41,667 nucleotides of DNA from assembly GCA_964223495.1 (NCBI GenBank), contig CAXQGL010000043.1:1-41667 (forward strand). The letters run 5' to 3'. Within the stretch, counting starts at the first letter, position 1. Each line of letters opens with the position of its first letter. A program made the position numbers and the translations under genes. Below are positions 17,552 through 27,300 of the stretch, piece by piece. This stretch comes from UBA8752 sp964223495 (GTDB lineage: Bacteria > Bacteroidota > Bacteroidia > Flavobacteriales_D > Sanyastnellaceae). Below the pieces are notes generated by a model. It had not been told where the DNA came from. It saw nothing but the letters and a program-made list of their open reading frames with translations, and made no database searches.

Positions 17552-20500
17552 TCATTGACAGGTTGACCCGAAATAACTGAGCATCTGAAGTACATCGTTG
17601 GCCGTGACGAAGCCGTTTCCATCGAGATCGGCGTCCCCACAGTCCGCATCACAACCATAGGCCGCGAGTACCACAAGCACGTCCGAGGCACTTCTGATGT
17701 TGTCTCCATTGAAATCGCCCGGACAAACGTCATCCGCATCACAGATTCCATCGTCATCCGCATCACCATCCACAATGACACCGTCCACACAGGTGTCGCA
17801 GGCATTGGTGATGTACAGACAGGAGCCATCATCATCCGTGGCCTGCTCGTCATAGCCACAGGCACTGGGGTCGGTACAGCCCAAGACTTCCAATTCGTCA
17901 CAGACTCCATCATCGTCTGTGTCGTTGAGGCAATTCCCGTCGCAGTCCAGGTAGGTCTCGGCCGGATAGGTGCAAGAACCATCATCCACAGCAGCAAATG
18001 AATCGTAGTTGCACGCAGTGGCGTCCGTACATCCTTGCTCCTCCTCGTCGCAGATGCCGTCCTGGTCAAGGTCGTTCAGGCACTCATTGAAGCAATTCAC
18101 GTAATCCTTTCCGTACAGTGAGCCGGGATAGGTGCATGATCCGTCACTGAATGAGGCGCCTTCATTGTAGTTGCAGGCGGTAGGGTCCAGACAACCTCCA
18201 CAGCTCTCGAATTCGCACGACGCATCGTCAAAATCAGCAGCTGGATTGTAGTTGCATGCCGTGGCATCGGTACATCCGGACAATTCGTCCTCATCACAGA
18301 TTCCGTCATTGTCCGCGTCATTCAAGCAACTGCCTCCACAATCGAGGTAGGTCACATTGTATAAATCGAGTACATAGATGCAGCTGCCGTCATCGGTCGT
18401 CGCTCCCGGGACATAATTGCACGCACTCGGATCCGTACAGCCTTGGCAGGAGGTGTAGTTGCAAGTACCATCGTTTACCGTGGCGGATGCGTCGTAATTG
18501 CACGCCCCAGGATTGGTGCATCCTCCGCAAGAGGCGTATTCACAGGATCCGTCATCATCGGTAGCCGAGTCGGAGAAGTTGCAGGCTTCTGCATCCTTGC
18601 ATCCGGGTATCTCATTCGGATCACAAATGCCGTCTGAATCCGCATCAGCGAGACAATTGCCGTCGCAATCGAGGTAGGACTGCGCGGGATAGGTGCAATT
18701 CGCGTCGATCGTTGCCGTTGCATCGTAGTTGCATGCCGCGGCATCCGTACATCCGGCACAAGTCTCATACTCACAGCTGCTGTCGGACTTCGTCGCGGCA
18801 GCATCGTAGTTGCATGCGGCGGCGTCGGTGCATCCCGCACAGGAAGTAAAGTCACATGTGCCATCGTTTTCGGTGGCGCCCGCATCGTAGTTGCATGCGG
18901 TGGCGTTGGTGCATCCCGCAATTTCATCCGGGTCGCACACGCCATCCTGGTCCGAGTCGGTCAGACAGTTCCCATTGCAATCCACGGAGGTTGATCCGTA
19001 CAGGTCCACCGGGAAAGTGCAGGGCCCATCGATGGTCGCTGCCGCATCATAATTGCATGCCGAGGGGTCCGTACAACCGGAACAGCTCGTGTAATCACAC
19101 GAGCCATCATTCACCAGTGCCGCGGCGTCATAAGTGCAGGCTTCCGAATCCGTGCATCCCCCGCAGGATGTCGTCTCGCAAGAACCGTCATCCTCGGTAG
19201 CGGAAACCGAGTAGTTGCAAGCACCTTCGTCTGTGCAGCCCGAAACTTCATCCTCGTCGCAAACGCCGTCCTGATCGGCGTCATTCAGGCAATTGCCGGC
19301 GCAATCCAAGTTGTCCGCACCGTACAAGTCAATCGGGAACGTACACGTGGATGTGGACAAGGTTGCCGTGGCGTCATAATTGCATGCCGTGGCGTCCGTG
19401 CATCCTGCGCAACTGTCAAATTCGCAAGGCTCCTCAGCGAGGTAATTGCAAGCGATGGGCAGGGTACAGGTGCTCAAAGCAGGCATTCCCGCCGCCATGC
19501 CATAGGTGCATCCGTAAATGAGCTGGGGCAGAATGTCCGGGTCGTAATTGTTTGCCGCAGGATCACCGCAGCATGAGAGGTAATCGCACAGGCTTCCGTC
19601 GTGGATCAGGACGTTGGGGTCGTAATTGCAGAATCCCTCAATGGCACAGCCTGCGCAGCTCGTGAATTCACAGGAACCATCATCCACCGAAGCGTTGGCG
19701 TCATAATTGCATGCACCCGCATCCGTACACCCACTGAAAATGCAACTTCCATCCTCCACATTGGCTTCGGCATCGTAGTTGGAGGCCGCGGCATCCGTAC
19801 ATCCCAGGATTAGACATGACCCATCATCCACCGTGGCGTCGGCATCATAATTCGTGGCATCAGGATTGGTACATCCCCTGCAACTCAGGTAGTCGCAATC
19901 GCCACTGATGGTGGCGGTAGGGTTGTAGTTGCAGGCCTTGACGTTCTTGCAGCCCGCACAGGATGTGAATTCGCATGTTCCGTTGTCGATGTTGGCTGTT
20001 GCGTCATAATTGCAGGCGCCCACATCGGTACATCCGAAGAAGAAGCAGACGCCATTGTCGAAGTTGGCGTCGGGATCATAGTTGTCCGCCTCCGGATTGG
20101 TGCAACCGGGGTAAAGACAAGTTCCGTCGTCAAATGTGGCGTCGGCATCGTAGTTCAATGCCGTTGGATCCGTGCATCCCCGGCAGGAGAGGTATTCACA
20201 GGTGCCATTTTCAATCGTGTAGACCGCATCGTAATTGCAGGCGATGGGATTCGTGCATCCTGCACAGCTTTGGAATTCACAACTGCCATCGTCTGAAACT
20301 GCAGTAGCCTCATAATTGCAGGCCCCGGCATCGGTGCATCCGGAATAGAGACAGTTGCCCGAGTCTATGGTGGCGCAGGCTTCATAATTGACTGCGGTAA
20401 TGTCCATGCATGCATCGATGACAATGGCCGGATTGCTGAAATCATTGTCTTCACACAGTTCAATCCTTTGTGCCGTGTTCAAACCGATGATCTGGACTTC

Positions 20501-22102
20501 GGATTCAGTGTAGACGCCGTTTTCGACGCGGTGGGCACATTCCACATCAAAGCGGAAAGCATGTCTGTGCAGGTTGGCTGTTCCACCGAGCACCACCAGA
20601 CTGTCCGCGGCATCCGCAGCGGACACGATGAAGGCATCCGCACCTGCATTCCGGAAGGTGCAGTTGGCGATGTGTGCTTGATCCACTGCACTGTTTGCAC
20701 TCGTCATTTCCACTCCGCCCCTGTTGTCGGTCACAATGCAGCTCGTCAGGTCGAGGTCTCCTCCGAGCATGGACACGGCAAGTGGCCAGTTTCTGAGCGA
20801 AGAGGATTCCATGGCCAAATCACCGGCAGTCCTCAAGCCTATGGTGGACAGGTCTCCGTTCTCTTCGAGCCAGCCCCGGATGACGGTGTTCTTGACGAGA
20901 ATGTTCGCGCTTCCGGCTGAGACGTCCAGTCCAATGGGATCACCAGCCTCCGCGAGTATTCTGATGCCGTCCATGAGCACATTCGATGCGTTGATGGTCA
21001 TCCCACCGGAGAAAATGGCTTCGGTATCACGGGCGGGGTCGTTTGCTGCGACGCCCTCATTTGGACCGAGAATGGTGATGCTCTTGTTGACGGTGATGAG
21101 TTCCGTATCGTACAATCCCGGTTCCGCCACGCGGATGGTGCCTTCGTCAGCAGATGCGTTGATGGCTTCCTGCAGGGACATGCCTGGCCACACTTCCACT
21201 TCTCCCGTGATGAGGTTACGGCCGGTCAAGTCTGTCACCCCGAGCACCGTGGTCAGGTTGTTTGACAGAGAGGCCACATTCTCCGGACGGCACAGCACAT
21301 AACCCAGGGGATTGCCGTCGTATGTCGTCGTGCCTGTCAACTGGTGGATCAGGCCTGCCTGCATGTCGAGGTCGAAACCAATGCCCACTCCGGGGTCGAC
21401 CACCGTCGTGTCCGATTGGATGCTGATGCCCCCGAGTCCATCGCCCTGTGGACCACCGAGCGTCATGTTGCCTTCGAATGTCAAGCTTTCAGTTCGGTTG
21501 GCAGTATATGCGCTCTCGAGGATGCCGATGTCACCGAAGCCATTCTTCGAACTGATGAAATCCCGCACCACCACATTTTGACAACTGCTCAAGGCCAATC
21601 CGAAGCCGGAAGGGGAATTCACCACTTCACAATCCTCCACGAGGTTCGTTCCGGGACCGACAAGACCATTGAGGTCGATTCCAGACGTGGCATTGTTCAG
21701 AACCCTGATGTTCCTGAGCGTCAAATCCGTGGTGCCCGGATCACAGTGCACCCCGTAGCCGTCATGCGCAATGTCAGACAGTACTGTGATGTTCTCGAGG
21801 GTAATGCCGCTGGAGCCGAGCCAGATTCCCCAGCCTGTGGTACCCCGTACATCCAGCACGGTACCGCCACCCGCATCCCCGATGATGGTCAGGGGCTGCT
21901 GAATCAAGAGGCGTTCCTCGAATGTCAAGGGGCCGAGCACGATCACATCACCCGATTGCGCCTGTTGGATGGCTGCAGATATCGATTCGTAATTCGATCC
22001 GTCGGATGTGTTCTGAATTGGGTTGCCTTGCGCATTCAAACCCCAAAATGGAGCGCACAAAACACTAACAACCAGCAGAGAGCGGAGGCGATTTTGGTCC
22101 AT
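17552..22102 (-). CDS. Giant secreted beta-helix protein with ~27 GCTD repeats and dockerin-like tail
   Basis: A 1516-residue protein. Signal peptide 1-25 (ends GLNAQ). Residues ~30-560 are a pectin-lyase-like parallel beta-helix very similar to the downstream paralog (for example GITLENITVLSD and LTLRNIRVLNN). Residues 565-1459 hold about 27 Cys-rich GCTDxxACNYDxxATxDDGSC units and at least six Ca-binding thrombospondin-3-like linkers (such as CDGNCLNDTDDDGVCD). The final 57 residues (17555-17725) are the four-Cys double EF-hand tail, ending CQ. More than 100 cysteines are expected to be disulfide-paired outside the cell. A promoter with both elements (TTTG-N21-TACTTTTA) sits directly before the ATG. 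It probably forms a long, rigid, calcium-dependent surface stalk or adhesin; the ligand is unknown. Confidence 0.87.
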   Translation of the reverse strand: MDQNRLRSLLVVSVLCAPFWGLNAQGNPIQNTSDGSNYESISAAIQQAQSGDVIVLGPLTFEERLLIQQPLTIIGDAGGGTVLDVRGTTGWGIWLGSSGITLENITVLSDIAHDGYGVHCDPGTTDLTLRNIRVLNNATSGIDLNGLVGPGTNLVEDCEVVNSPSGFGLALSSCQNVVVRDFISSKNGFGDIGILESAYTANRTESLTFEGNMTLGGPQGDGLGGISIQSDTTVVDPGVGIGFDLDMQAGLIHQLTGTTTYDGNPLGYVLCRPENVASLSNNLTTVLGVTDLTGRNLITGEVEVWPGMSLQEAINASADEGTIRVAEPGLYDTELITVNKSITILGPNEGVAANDPARDTEAIFSGGMTINASNVLMDGIRILAEAGDPIGLDVSAGSANILVKNTVIRGWLEENGDLSTIGLRTAGDLAMESSSLRNWPLAVSMLGGDLDLTSCIVTDNRGGVEMTSANSAVDQAHIANCTFRNAGADAFIVSAADAADSLVVLGGTANLHRHAFRFDVECAHRVENGVYTESEVQIIGLNTAQRIELCEDNDFSNPAIVIDACMDITAVNYEACATIDSGNCLYSGCTDAGACNYEATAVSDDGSCEFQSCAGCTNPIACNYDAVYTIENGTCEYLSCRGCTDPTALNYDADATFDDGTCLYPGCTNPEADNYDPDANFDNGVCFFFGCTDVGACNYDATANIDNGTCEFTSCAGCKNVKACNYNPTATISGDCDYLSCRGCTNPDATNYDADATVDDGSCLILGCTDAAASNYDAEANVEDGSCIFSGCTDAGACNYDANASVDDGSCEFTSCAGCAIEGFCNYDPNVLIHDGSLCDYLSCCGDPAANNYDPDILPQLIYGCTYGMAAGMPALSTCTLPIACNYLAEEPCEFDSCAGCTDATACNYDATATLSTSTCTFPIDLYGADNLDCAGNCLNDADQDGVCDEDEVSGCTDEGACNYSVSATEDDGSCETTSCGGCTDSEACTYDAAALVNDGSCDYTSCSGCTDPSACNYDAAATIDGPCTFPVDLYGSTSVDCNGNCLTDSDQDGVCDPDEIAGCTNATACNYDAGATENDGTCDFTSCAGCTDAAACNYDAAATKSDSSCEYETCAGCTDAAACNYDATATIDANCTYPAQSYLDCDGNCLADADSDGICDPNEIPGCKDAEACNFSDSATDDDGSCEYASCGGCTNPGACNYDASATVNDGTCNYTSCQGCTDPSACNYVPGATTDDGSCIYVLDLYNVTYLDCGGSCLNDADNDGICDEDELSGCTDATACNYNPAADFDDASCEFESCGGCLDPTACNYNEGASFSDGSCTYPGSLYGKDYVNCFNECLNDLDQDGICDEEEQGCTDATACNYDSFAAVDDGSCTYPAETYLDCDGNCLNDTDDDGVCDELEVLGCTDPSACGYDEQATDDDGSCLYITNACDTCVDGVIVDGDADDDGICDADDVCPGDFNGDNIRSASDVLVVLAAYGCDADCGDADLDGNGFVTANDVLQMLSYFGSTCQ
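17726..20410 (-). repeat. About 27 coding Cys-rich GCTDxxACNYD repeats
   Basis: Codes for residues 565-1459 of the giant beta-helix protein. Most units read GCTDxxACNYDxxATxDDGSC with 4-10-residue spacers (such as EFTSCA); a few are irregular (around 19440-19600, with CGDPAANNYDP and TCTLPIACNY). Six longer Ca-binding linkers interrupt the series in its C-terminal half. It is diverged enough to be old. It is not a CRISPR array: the frame is continuous and the spacers are coding. Confidence 0.9.
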
Positions 22103-22106
22103 ACTT

Positions 22107-22139
22107 TAAAAGTAACCTTTGAACGATTGCAACGACAAA
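22107..22139 (-). promoter_or_regulatory. Promoter of the giant beta-helix gene, both elements visible
   Basis: On the minus strand, TTTG (22136-22139) is followed after 21 nt by TACTTTTA (22107-22114), close to the Bacteroidota consensus TTTG ... TAnnTTTG. The -7 element ends 4 nt before the ATG at 22102, so the transcript should begin at or within a few bases of the start codon. Confidence 0.65.
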
Positions 22140-22278
22140 CTATTGACGGCACAAAAGATGCTTTTTAGCGTAGAATATTCTGTTTCGATTATTTTTATAC
22201 ATATTACACACTTCGGTCTTTGTTGGATTTTCCAATTCAAAGCCAATTGTGCTAATTTCAATAGACCAAATTCGTTAC

Positions 22279-22728
22279 ATGTATCGCTTTGTCGCCCTTC
22301 TATCCGCCATCATGATGGTTACCGTCATGCAATCACAGCTGACCCTTGATGCAACAGCATATTCGACAAGATGTGCCGGCAGCAGCACTGGACTGGTAGA
22401 AATCACCTCTACCGGAGCCATTGGTGCCGTGTCCCTGCTTACAAATCTGGACCTGACCCAGATGGCGGCAGGCACCTACACAATCATCGGCGAGGACGAA
22501 TCCGGACAACAAGCTTCAGTGAGCTTCGTCATCCTGGATCATCCGGCTTCCTGCGGGTGCACCTACCCCACCGCATTCAATTTCGAAGTTGATGCGGAAG
22601 TCGACAATGGGTCCTGCGTCTTCAGTTCGGACCAAAGTTGTCTCGCAGACATCGTTCCGGATGGCGTCGTCGGAACGAACGACCTTTTGCAGTTGCTTGT
22701 TGAATTCGGAGTGATCTGCGGAGAGTGA
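22279..22728 (+). CDS. Small secreted SprB-like repeat protein with one GCT repeat and half a dockerin-like tail
   Basis: A 149-residue protein starting at MYRFVALLSA, with a signal peptide to about residue 20. Residues ~22-85 resemble one SprB-type repeat (CAGSSTGLVEI, later AAGTYTIIGEDESG), known from gliding-motility adhesins. One Cys-rich unit follows (GCTYPTAFNFEVDAEVDNGSC), then a 29-residue tail (22639-22725) with a single EF-hand-like loop and helix, DGVVGTNDLLQLLVEFG, and the end CGE. This equals one half of the double tail on its neighbours. It is divergently transcribed from the giant beta-helix gene. The ATG at 22279 is preferred over a GTG at 22249 because the signal peptide begins there. 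The function is unknown, probably at the cell surface. Confidence 0.78.
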   Translation: MYRFVALLSAIMMVTVMQSQLTLDATAYSTRCAGSSTGLVEITSTGAIGAVSLLTNLDLTQMAAGTYTIIGEDESGQQASVSFVILDHPASCGCTYPTAFNFEVDAEVDNGSCVFSSDQSCLADIVPDGVVGTNDLLQLLVEFGVICGE

Positions 22729-22736
22729 GTTGATGC

Positions 22737-23465
22737 TCAGTCTTCCGTACTGGAAGACATTGTATGGAAGACATTCTGGACGTCTTCATCGTCTTCAAGC
22801 TTCTCGATCAACTTCTCGACTTCCGCAGTCTCATCCGGGCTGAGTTCCTTGGTGGTGGAGGGGATGCGGTCGAATCCGGACTCGACAATGTCGATGCCGT
22901 CCTCTTCAAGCTTCTTCTGGAGGCCTCCATAGCTTTCGAAGGCACCATAGATCATGATGGAATCCTCATCGACCCCGATTTCTTCCGCCCCGAAATCAAT
23001 CAGCTCCAATTCGATTTCCTCCGGATCGCGGTCTGCGAGGGCAATCTTGAAATGACAGACATGTGAGAACATGAACTCGACACTGCCCGTGGTGCCGAGG
23101 TTGCCGTTGCATTTGTTGAAGTAACTCCTGACGTTGGCTACGGTCCTGTTGTTGTTGTCCGTGGCCGTTTCCACGAAAACTGCGATTCCGTGTGGACCAT
23201 AGCCTTCGAATGTCACCTGTTTGAGGTCCGCCGCGTCCTTGTCCATGGCCTTCTTGATGGCCCGCTCAATGTTGTCCTTGGGCATGTTGGCTGCCCTGCA
23301 GTTCTGCATGACGGCGCGAAGTCGGGCATTGAGATCGGGATCTGTGATGCCGCCCCCCTCCTTGATCGCCAGAATGATGTCCTTGTTGAGGCGTGCAAAC
23401 GTCTTGGACATCGCGGCCCAACGCTTCATTTTCCTCTCCTTTCTGAATTCAAAGGCTCTTCCCAT
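22737..23465 (-). CDS. yebC: YebC/PmpR (TACO1) family protein
   Basis: A 242-residue protein of the YebC family. It starts with the conserved N-terminus MGRAFEFRKERKMKRWAAM, which fixes the start codon, and carries the family motifs MPKDNIERAIKKA, FEGYGPHGIA and TDNNNRTVANVR. The family was long annotated as a DNA-binding regulator, and more recent work on homologs points to a role in translation of difficult (proline-rich) sequences. Here the role is housekeeping and cytoplasmic. A perfect TATCTTTG lies 4 nt before the ATG, so the mRNA is probably leaderless. The gene converges on the SprB-like gene with an 8-nt gap. Confidence 0.95.
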   Translation of the reverse strand: MGRAFEFRKERKMKRWAAMSKTFARLNKDIILAIKEGGGITDPDLNARLRAVMQNCRAANMPKDNIERAIKKAMDKDAADLKQVTFEGYGPHGIAVFVETATDNNNRTVANVRSYFNKCNGNLGTTGSVEFMFSHVCHFKIALADRDPEEIELELIDFGAEEIGVDEDSIMIYGAFESYGGLQKKLEEDGIDIVESGFDRIPSTTKELSPDETAEVEKLIEKLEDDEDVQNVFHTMSSSTED

Positions 23466-23469
23466 GAAC

Positions 23470-23477
23470 CAAAGATA
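23470..23477 (-). promoter_or_regulatory. Perfect -7 element 4 nt before the yebC start
   Basis: Minus-strand TATCTTTG matches TAnnTTTG exactly, followed by GTTC and then the ATG at 23465. The yebC start codon is certain from conservation, so this is the firmest case in the window for a leaderless transcript. No -33 TTTG is seen. Confidence 0.65.
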
Positions 23478-23550
23478 GGAGCCTCCAACAGGGCTTCATC
23501 AGTGAAACCCTGATGGCATATCCCCCGTAACATGGTGAAAATCCCATCCC

Positions 23551-23910
23551 ATGTTGCGCTCCCTCCTCGCCCTCATCTTCATTGCCGCCGCATTCGGGAC
23601 GCAATCCCAGACTCCGGTATTTCCCGACTTCCATAAACCCAGCTCCTTTCACAACAGCGATCAAGGCGCTCTTCCTCAAGGAGGTACTTCACGGTCTTCA
23701 GAGCAGGGGAGATATGGATTCCTGGCGTTGTTCGAGATCCGGGTCGCACCGGGTGTGGTGAAGGTGCTGGATGTCCGTCAATACTTCGATACCGAACAAT
23801 TGGCCGTCCAAGGCTTCATGCGGGTCCAGGCCGCCATGCCGAATCAAGCCGTGCTGGCCAATCTCGTATGGATCAATCCTACGGAAGGCCACATGGGCAT
23901 CGGGCAATGA
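23551..23910 (+). CDS. Hypothetical secreted protein
   Basis: A 119-residue protein with a clear signal peptide (MLRSLLALIFIAAAFG, cleavage near TQSQ). The mature part is about 100 residues, with alternating hydrophobic residues near its C-terminus (FLALFEIRVAPGVVKVLDV), which suggests a small beta-rich domain. No cysteine or known motif is seen and I do not recognise a family. It is transcribed away from yebC and converges on the small membrane-protein gene with a 7-nt gap. The location should be periplasm or outside. Confidence 0.6.
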   Translation: MLRSLLALIFIAAAFGTQSQTPVFPDFHKPSSFHNSDQGALPQGGTSRSSEQGRYGFLALFEIRVAPGVVKVLDVRQYFDTEQLAVQGFMRVQAAMPNQAVLANLVWINPTEGHMGIGQ

Positions 23911-23917
23911 ACCCGCC

Positions 23918-24286
23918 CTACTTTTTGGCCCTGAGCAGATAGAAGCCCACAAGGGCCACAAGGGCGCCCGCGCCCACCGCGAAATACATCGGATCATCAC
24001 TGGCCGTGCTCAGTGTGGCCCCGACTCCCAAGGTCCCGAGGAACAACAGGACATAGACGAAGTCCGGCACTTTTTCCGTGGCTTCCGCCAATTTCTCCGC
24101 CCTTTCCGTCTTCACCAGGCGGCTGAGGGCGTCCTGCATGTCACGACCATATGCGGGGACACGTGTCTCTGTGCCGTCCACATCGCGGATCGTGATGAAA
24201 TACTTGTTGAATCCCGGAGCGGAGTTGCTGTCCCTCTCCCATTCGGCCCTGATGGCCATGCGGCGCGGTTTGTTCGGCTTTGACAT
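23918..24286 (-). CDS. Small two-helix membrane protein, unknown function
   Basis: A 122-residue protein with a polar, basic N-terminal domain of ~75 residues (MSKPNKPRRMAIRAEW at the start; RLVKTERAEKLAEATEK at its end) and two adjoining transmembrane helices at the C-terminus (FVYVLLFLGTLGVGATL and YFAVGAGALVALVGFYLL), ending RAKK. It would sit in the inner membrane with the N-terminal domain in the cytoplasm. The ATG at 24286 is chosen; a TTG at 24295 is possible. No family was recognised. It lies 40 nt downstream of the large protease on the same strand but has no clear link to it. Confidence 0.65.
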   Translation of the reverse strand: MSKPNKPRRMAIRAEWERDSNSAPGFNKYFITIRDVDGTETRVPAYGRDMQDALSRLVKTERAEKLAEATEKVPDFVYVLLFLGTLGVGATLSTASDDPMYFAVGAGALVALVGFYLLRAKK

Positions 24287-24326
24287 GGTGTTCAAATCGC
24301 GCGCAAAGATGCGCTTGGTGGTGGGA

Positions 24327-27300
24327 TTACCGCAAGGTTCTGACCACCTCCTTGCGTCGGATTCTTCCGTCCTTTCCCGGGCCGGTCAGAATGTAGGTTC
24401 CAGTGGTGCCCGATTCAAGACTCCAATGTACTTCTCCCCTTTCGTCTGCCTGACGGATGCCGATGCGGCGCCCCAAGGCATCCATCAGGTGCACCGTTGA
24501 CCCCGGTGCCCATCCCGCGGCGTGAAGTCGGTTCGAGAAGGGTACCGGCCAGGCGATGATGCCGGCATCCACCGCGTCCTCCTCAATGCCCGAGGTGGCG
24601 ATGTCGTGGATGATCAGATCGTCGACCGCAGCTTCGATGAGGGATCCTCCATCAAACTCCAGCCCCTGATCCGGCCTGAGGCTGTCCGAAGCGGTGAACC
24701 TGATCTTGAAAGCATCGGTGAGCGGCACATAAGACTCGATGGCGAAGGCATTTCTCCGCCAACTGATGTCCTGTGTGAGTGTCTCTTCCACCTTCACCCA
24801 ATTGGCGCCGCCATCGGAACTGACATGCACCTGCCACCAGTCCGCGCCGGGGTTGGCTCCGGTGGCCGGAGCGTTGACATACCAGCGCCAATAGCTGAGC
24901 ACCGGCGCCACCATTCCGGACAGATCGATGGGCTCTGACTGCAGGGTCGTGCTCCCCTGATCGACATCATTGGCGCCGATTCCAGCATCCTGTCCCGGAC
25001 TGACACCCGTGATGAAGGCAAAAATCCCATCGCCCGGGGTGTGGTCCTCATCCGGTGCACAAATGGAGGAAGGGTCCCCGGGTGTGCTGAATGAGCCGAT
25101 GGGGATGGCCGATTCCCACTCACCTGTCGTGGCATTGTCCTCCGGCAATCCGACATCCCAGAATCCGAAATCGGAATAATCATCCTGGTCGTCGATCAGA
25201 ACGGGCGACAAGCCCACGATCGTATTGAACGGCAGGTTGGGATTAACGGGGTCATTTGAACTGTATGGTGTGACCGCACTGACTGCACCATAGATGTCCG
25301 AGATGCCGAAATGATACTCCACGACCGTTCCGGTTTCCTGGGCGGGCAATTGGACCGTATAACTGTCCCCTCCGGTCTGTGCCATGGGCATCGACGCCCA
25401 AGGATCGAAAGGAGACGTCCGGAAATAGACATCGCAGCTGCTGAAATACTGGGAGTATGGAAAGAGGATCAAGGCATTCGCCTCCAACGTGATTGGATCT
25501 CCTGTCACGGCATATCCCTCCGCTTCATGGCCGATGTCGACATTGCTGAACAAGGTGATGCCATGAATGCCGAAGCCTTCGAGGATGGCGGCCCCATTCG
25601 GCGTGCCATCGGACAGGTCTGCATTGTCATCGTCTGCCTGAAGGGCATCGAGCAACACCTCGACAAAGGCTTCCCCTTCATTGCCATTCTGTGTATTGGC
25701 TTGCTGCCCCGCATAGGTGTCCATGAACAACCCCATGGATTGGGCCCAGTCCCCTCCCATGAGCAGGTGGGTGTCATACCAAGCGCCGCAGATGATCTCA
25801 CCATCCGCATGGACCTGACCTACCAGATCCAGGGGATATACCTTGGGATTCTCATCGTACCGTCTGATGTAGAATTCAGGATTTTCCGAATAACATCCAT
25901 TGCCCAGAATGGGATTTCCAGTGAGGCTGATGGCCCACCAATCGGCATACCCCTCATTCATCGCGCCATTGCTGAAATTGCTTCCCAGGCTTTCGTAAAA
26001 AAGATCGTTGATCCCATGTCCGTATTCATGGAATACGACATCGGATACGAGGGAGAAGGCATTGCACCCATCCCCTGCGGAGTAGAAGCTGATGCTGGGG
26101 GACCCCGGCGTGTAGAAGGCATTGCAAGTTCCGCTGACATCCACGATCGTGGGGATGGCAAAGTCCAGACCATCAAAATCTGGCATCCATTGCTGCATGT
26201 GGGCATGGATCCTGTTCACACTGTGGTAGGCGCTCAACTCCCGGATGTTGGCGACGCCATCCAAGCTTACCGTCGAATCTGCTGTGAGCGTAGCATCGAG
26301 GTCCGGGGTGACGCCATTGGTGGACACGACACTCCACAAGCCCTGCAGTTGCAATCCCAGTGATTGGGGCGGGGCTCCGGAAAGGGTCAGCATCCCCCCT
26401 CCCGATGTCGTCATGACCCCTTCGGAGGTTTGGACCAAGAGGTGATCCAATCCCACCTCCACGGATTCCTCGAAAGGTTGGGTGAGGTGGACCGTGCCTG
26501 TCACCTGGCAACTCAGCATCTGCATCAGGGCAGGCGGCCCCATGGGCTTGGGCTTGGGCCGCCCCGAACCTCCATGGGCCGGATCGATATGTCGCACGGT
26601 GTTCTGTCGCTCCAGCACCTCTCCTGTTTCAAGGTCAACGCGGGTCAGGTAACGGACGGGTATGCCATCGCCCGATTGGCCCGAAACGAACACCACCCGG
26701 GTCGGGCGGTGCTCAAACCGCTTTTGTTCGTCCTGATGGCGCATGACGGGCACCAGCACTTCCTCCCCGAGGGAGATTTCCATCTGCTCCAGGAGCAGCC
26801 CTTCTGCCGCTGCCTGGGCGACCTGCTCGTCCTCGATGAATGGCGATTCAACCGGCCATGCCGCATCCCGGTGACATTGTGCGGCCCACATCACCACGCC
26901 CTGGTCGGCCACCTTCACAACGAATTCCGTCCCGAGCACAGGCCGGCCCGCAACGGTTTGAACGGCCCTGTACAAGGTGTGCTTGCCCATGGGGGCATCA
27001 CTCCAATCCCCCATTTCGACCGTCCAGCCCGCCTCTGAGACCAATGCTTCCAACCATCCAGTGGGGTCGTCGTTCTGAATGGCGGGACCATAGGCTCTGT
27101 GGATGGAGCCGTTTGCAGGATGAAATTGCACCTGCCATCTCGGATGCGCCGACTTGAATCCGGTCCAGAATGCACCACTCCTCCAACGTCCCTGCAATGA
27201 AGCATCCCAAGGGGACCAAGTGGATGGCAAACGAACCTCTTGGGGGTCGAGCTGAATGAACGGGTTGGTCATGGATTCCTGTGCCTGGACTGAAAGGAGT

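Noticed and set aside
17726..20410. Regularly spaced repeats resembling a CRISPR array
   Set aside because: The repeats are in one continuous coding frame, vary in sequence, and encode Cys-rich protein units. No cas genes are nearby.
25311..26363. A 350-residue antisense open frame inside the metalloprotease gene
   Set aside because: It runs opposite the zinc-site region of a clear protease and has no recognisable domain or signal.
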